From: Acidobacteriaceae bacterium
Lineage (GTDB): Bacteria; Acidobacteriota; Terriglobia; Terriglobales; Acidobacteriaceae
Assembly (NCBI GenBank): GCA_003162255.1
Contig: PMMJ01000460.1
Coordinates: forward strand, 29,638-37,936
Reading direction: 5' to 3'
Length of the DNA: 8,299 nt
In this document: piece by piece, positions 6,175-8,299 of the stretch
Layout of the letters: each line of letters begins with the position of its first letter
Position numbering within the stretch: the stretch's first letter is position 1
Program-made: the position numbers and the translations under genes
Notes under the pieces: model-generated
Seen by the model: only the letters and a program-made list of their open reading frames with translations
Told to the model about the DNA's origin: nothing
Database searches by the model: none

Positions 6175-6194
6175 TCTGAGCAAAATTGCTCAGA
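6175..6194. promoter_or_regulatory. Perfect 20-base palindrome, candidate operator
   Basis: TCTGAGCAAAATTGCTCAGA has 9-base perfectly complementary arms around an AA centre, lying 88-107 bases upstream of the sigma start codon. Its length, symmetry and position suit the binding site of a dimeric helix-turn-helix repressor or activator. The binding protein is not identifiable; no such regulator gene is in the window. Confidence 0.55.
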
Positions 6195-6462
6195 ATCAAT
6201 TGACATGACGGCAAATGCTAGCAATGACGGCTTGTTTGGCGTGTAGGTGACCCCGTGTTCTCCGAGGATACGTGGCACCTTGAAGGGAACGAGGTCATTA
6301 ACTGGCTTCAACAGTGCGGCGAAAAACAACGGAAACACCGTCACCGACTGGTGGATGCTGTTGCAAACAAGCAGGGGGCCAATGGCGACGAGCATGGCCA
6401 GAGGAACTGGCGTAAGTAGACAGAGAGTCTTCGCGTTCGTTGGCTCACTGGCTCATATTCAA

Positions 6463-6493
6463 GGGGTAACTCTTATTCACGGAGTAACTCTAT
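6463..6493. repeat. Short direct repeat, 18-base period
   Basis: GGGGTAACTCT (6463-6473) recurs as GGAGTAACTCT (6481-6491) with one mismatch in eleven. The two copies are 18 bases apart. They lie just beyond the end of the cysteine-rich membrane protein gene. The spacing is near two helical turns, so paired protein sites are possible, but two short copies may be chance. Confidence 0.4.
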
Positions 6494-6548
6494 GGTTGTC
6501 CTTAGTGGGATTGACGCTCTACGCGAAACAGGATGCTATTGGGGCGCC

Positions 6549-7529
6549 TCACTGAAAATGGTATCCAGGCTTGAGGTCGCAGCGGTACACCATCGTTTGA
6601 TCCCGATTGACTCTGGCGTTGCAATTCGCCCAACTCAAAAACAGCGAGGGGCCGAGCGGGAAGATAATCATTTGCCCATCCAGTTCCGCTTCAATGCTCA
6701 CGCCTTCGGCGGTCGAGGGCAGAGTGAAGTTCAGGCCTTCTCCAAAGATCACTGGGTAAGACTGGTGAACGATCTGGCTGACCATAGGGTGGACTACTTC
6801 CGCTTCCAGTAGGAAAGTCGCCGTATCGGACCAGTCGCGAGCAGAGACCATGAAAATCTGTCCACTCTGCAAGGAACGTTCCGATTCGATTCTGGTGAAC
6901 GGACATGGCCCGGCGATGCACGATGCTCTGGTGTTCCGGAACTCATTCCCGGTTCCCGCGTCGAGGGACGCAGCGCCGAATGCCGCCCGCCATTTGCCGT
7001 CGGGTGAGCACGGACGCTGCCCCTTGCAAGGCACGTTGCCCTTGTTTTCAATCTGAAATGTTTGCACCGCGCTTCCTACGTTGAGCTCAGTCATGACTCG
7101 GCCGGAGTATCTGACGCGAACGTTCCCGACCTTTACCTCGGGCCGAATGGGGGAAGGCGCCCCACTGCTGAGGGGAAGCATTTGGACGATATAGAGTTTG
7201 TCGCCGACAATATCATTCACGTCAAGAGGATGGTACCGCGGTTGCCGGAAGTGAAGGACAAGAGGTTGGCCCCTCCGCACGAATCTGCGCAACTTGAGCG
7301 CAAACAAACCGGTTGAGTCAGACTTCGCCGCTTCTGGGGCCAGATCGGCAGTCACCTCGACATCGGCGATGGGCTCTTCCTTTCTGCTGTCCGTGTCCTG
7401 CACGGTGACTGCTCCGCGGATCGATACCGGCCGCTGGGCGCGCCAGCGCAGAAGGAGCAGCGCTCCAACAATCATAAGAAGGATGATAGTTGAGCCGATC
7501 CAAAGTTCTACCCGATGCGCGCGATTCAT
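6549..7529 (-). CDS. Membrane-anchored protein with carboxypeptidase-regulatory-like domain and six cysteines
   Basis: No exact family recognised. Numbering is from the ATG at 7535 (328 residues). One membrane helix at about 12-29 (WIGSTIILLMIVGALLLL), followed by Arg-rich RWRAQR, suggests an N-terminal anchor; the charge pattern on both sides leaves orientation open, but the cysteines favour an external body. Residues 37-118 read like a transthyretin/carboxypeptidase-regulatory beta-sandwich: SIRGAVTVQDTDS, PIADVEVTADL, KSDSTGLFALKLRRFVRRG, LVLHFRQPRYHPLDV. The remainder (about 130-328) is beta-rich and has cysteines at 170, 176, 206, 211, 305 and 319, whose close pairing (170/176, 206/211, 305/319) suggests three disulfides outside the cytoplasm. 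I prefer the ATG at 7529 because AAGGA (7538-7542) is 8 bases from it but only 2 from the ATG at 7535. It is separated from the sigma operon by about 460 bases and divergent from the glucoamylase-family gene. Confidence 0.75.
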   Translation of the reverse strand: MNRAHRVELWIGSTIILLMIVGALLLLRWRAQRPVSIRGAVTVQDTDSRKEEPIADVEVTADLAPEAAKSDSTGLFALKLRRFVRRGQPLVLHFRQPRYHPLDVNDIVGDKLYIVQMLPLSSGAPSPIRPEVKVGNVRVRYSGRVMTELNVGSAVQTFQIENKGNVPCKGQRPCSPDGKWRAAFGAASLDAGTGNEFRNTRASCIAGPCPFTRIESERSLQSGQIFMVSARDWSDTATFLLEAEVVHPMVSQIVHQSYPVIFGEGLNFTLPSTAEGVSIEAELDGQMIIFPLGPSLFLSWANCNARVNRDQTMVYRCDLKPGYHFQ

Positions 7530-7535
7530 GCCCAT

Positions 7536-7661
7536 AATCCTTCGAACATTCTACGACGAAGCCCCACCACGCAGAGGGTTGGAATGTGCAACGTTCTCGT
7601 GCGTCGTCTTTTGATAATCCCTCCGGGTGGGAGTTCGTTTAAGATTGGTAGAAACACGCGA
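7536..7661. promoter_or_regulatory. Divergent intergenic region between anchored protein and glucoamylase-family gene
   Basis: These 126 bases must hold promoters for both genes. On the plus strand, GATAAT (7613-7618) resembles a -10 box about 45 bases before the ATG at 7662, but the bases where a -35 would lie (AACGTT at 7590-7595) match poorly. On the minus strand, TAGAAT (7548-7553) resembles a -10 but also lacks a good -35. The boxes are suggestions only; the divergent arrangement is certain. Confidence 0.4.
7538..7542 (-). promoter_or_regulatory. Ribosome binding site favouring the ATG at 7529
   Basis: Minus-strand AAGGA stands 8 bases before the ATG at 7529 and 2 bases before the ATG at 7535. 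Normal spacing favours the former, shortening the protein by two residues (Met-Gly). Confidence 0.5.
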
Positions 7662-8299
7662 ATGCCAGACGTTCAACCCACTCTGTTTTCCCGCCGGGAG
7701 ATGATGCGCCAAATCCTGAGCGCGGGCGCTTGCCTGCCTTTCGCAAGGCTCATGTCCGCCCTGCCCTTGCGCCAGCAATCCGGGAAGGAACCGGCAAGTT
7801 CATCAGGTTTGGCGGTTCTGTCGCCCGAAGACGACAAGTTTCTGAACGATCTGGAAAGCGCCAACTTTAGCTATTTTTGGGAGGAGGCCAGTCCCAAAAC
7901 TGGGATGGTGCGAGACCGGTGCCAGATCCGCAATAATCATGAAGGAATCGTGGCCAGCATTGCGGCGACCGGCTTTGGTTTGACCGCACTTTGCATCGGA
8001 GATCAACGAGGCCTGGTTTCCACGAGCGCGGCGCTGGAGCGCGTTTTTACCGCCCTTCGGTTCCTTTGGAAAAAGCTGCCCAACCATCGCGGGTTCTTCT
8101 ACCACTTTGCCAACATTAACAATGGAGAAAGAGTTTGGGATTCCGAAGTTTCGTCCGTCGACACGGCCATTTTGCTGTGCGGAATCCTCACCTGCCGCCA
8201 GCACTTTCGCCATCGTGAGGTCACGGAACTTGCAGACTTGATCTTCAGCCGGGTGGATTGGACCTGGCTCTCGGAAGACACTTCGCTCCTGCCCCACGG
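7662..8299 (+). CDS. Tat-exported glucoamylase-family (PF10091) glycoside hydrolase, N-terminal part
   Basis: The frame is open from the ATG at 7662 to the window end (212 full codons), so the gene is cut by the edge. The N-terminus has a twin-arginine motif, SRREMM (10-15), and a hydrophobic stretch ILSAGACLPFARLMSALPL, indicating folded export through Tat. The mature part begins near 50 with LSPEDDKFLNDLESANFSYF, WEEASPKTGMVRDR, then EGIVASIAATGFGLTALCIG, RGFFYHFANINNGERVWDSE, VSSVDTAILLCGIL, and ends at EDTSLLPH before an expected Gly-Trp. These are hallmarks of the PF10091 alpha/alpha-barrel family, which includes endo-beta-1,2-glucanases (GH144, GH162). Family members run to about 430-500 residues, so roughly half is missing, including the C-terminal half of the barrel. 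True substrate is uncertain: the 'glucoamylase' name is historical. It is divergent from the anchored protein gene. No strong ribosome binding site precedes the ATG. Confidence 0.88.
   Translation, partial: MPDVQPTLFSRREMMRQILSAGACLPFARLMSALPLRQQSGKEPASSSGLAVLSPEDDKFLNDLESANFSYFWEEASPKTGMVRDRCQIRNNHEGIVASIAATGFGLTALCIGDQRGLVSTSAALERVFTALRFLWKKLPNHRGFFYHFANINNGERVWDSEVSSVDTAILLCGILTCRQHFRHREVTELADLIFSRVDWTWLSEDTSLLPH

Larger units (their letters stand above)
6088..6548. other. About 460-base gap with no convincing gene
   Basis: This stretch separates two minus-strand genes. Its left part (6122-6194) is the leader of the sigma gene and holds three inverted repeats, listed separately. The remainder has only short overlapping frames. 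One minus-strand frame (6395-6156, 79 codons) encodes a hydrophobic first half but has no ribosome binding site and ends inside the inverted repeats. A plus-strand frame (6247-6555) runs into the end of the upstream gene. Neither resembles a family I know. A short direct repeat lies at 6463-6493. I see no hairpin plus T-run that would terminate the upstream gene. A promoter for the seven-gene run most likely lies here, but no clear -35/-10 pair is visible. Confidence 0.55.

Noticed and set aside
6200..6228. TTGACA on the plus strand as a -35 box
   Set aside because: No TATAAT-like sequence stands 16-18 bases downstream and no plus-strand gene follows.
6156..6395. Minus-strand 79-codon frame with a hydrophobic first half
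   Set aside because: No ribosome binding site, no recognised family, and its end runs into the inverted-repeat array; kept only as a possible remnant.
7803..8297. Minus-strand open frame of 164 codons at the right edge
   Set aside because: It is antisense to the PF10091 coding sequence, whose motifs are clear in the plus-strand frame.
1..8299. CRISPR array, tRNA, rRNA, insertion sequence or phage attachment site
   Set aside because: No regularly spaced repeats, no cloverleaf-like segment, no transposase or integrase motif and no long terminal repeats were seen.

Overview
The window looks like chromosomal DNA from a Gram-negative soil-type bacterium, most probably an acidobacterium. This is inferred from moderately high GC, GTG starts, a long ECF sigma factor heading a polysaccharide-type gene run, a membrane-anchored carboxypeptidase-regulatory-like protein, and a Tat-exported glucoamylase-family (PF10091) enzyme. 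Only database comparison could settle the taxon.

Layout: positions 115-6087 carry seven minus-strand genes, transcribed right to left: ECF sigma factor with a long C-terminal tail, degenerate nucleotidyltransferase fused to a left-handed beta-helix, STAS protein, small exported Pro/Ala/Gln-rich protein with a C-terminal membrane segment, thymidylate-kinase-like P-loop kinase, GT2 polyprenol-phosphate-mannose-synthase-like glycosyltransferase, and GT4 glycosyltransferase. Most junctions overlap by 4 bases or are separated by 2, so the run reads as a translationally coupled operon. The one clear gap, about 130 bases, lies between the kinase and the GT2 gene. A possible start of a further minus-strand gene sits at the left edge.

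Upstream of the sigma gene is a roughly 460-base stretch (6088-6548) with no convincing gene. Its sigma-proximal part holds three inverted repeats in a row, including a perfect 20-base palindrome. Beyond it lies a minus-strand gene for an inner-membrane-anchored protein with an N-terminal beta-sandwich-like domain and six cysteines. Divergent from that, and running off the right edge, is the N-terminal half of a Tat-exported PF10091 enzyme.

Working model (inference): the operon couples transcriptional control (sigma factor, STAS protein) to making or modifying an envelope or extracellular glycan (GT2, GT4, a repurposed kinase and a pseudo-nucleotidyltransferase). The neighbouring glucoamylase-family enzyme may act on a glycan. 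No RNA gene, CRISPR array, insertion sequence or phage gene was seen.
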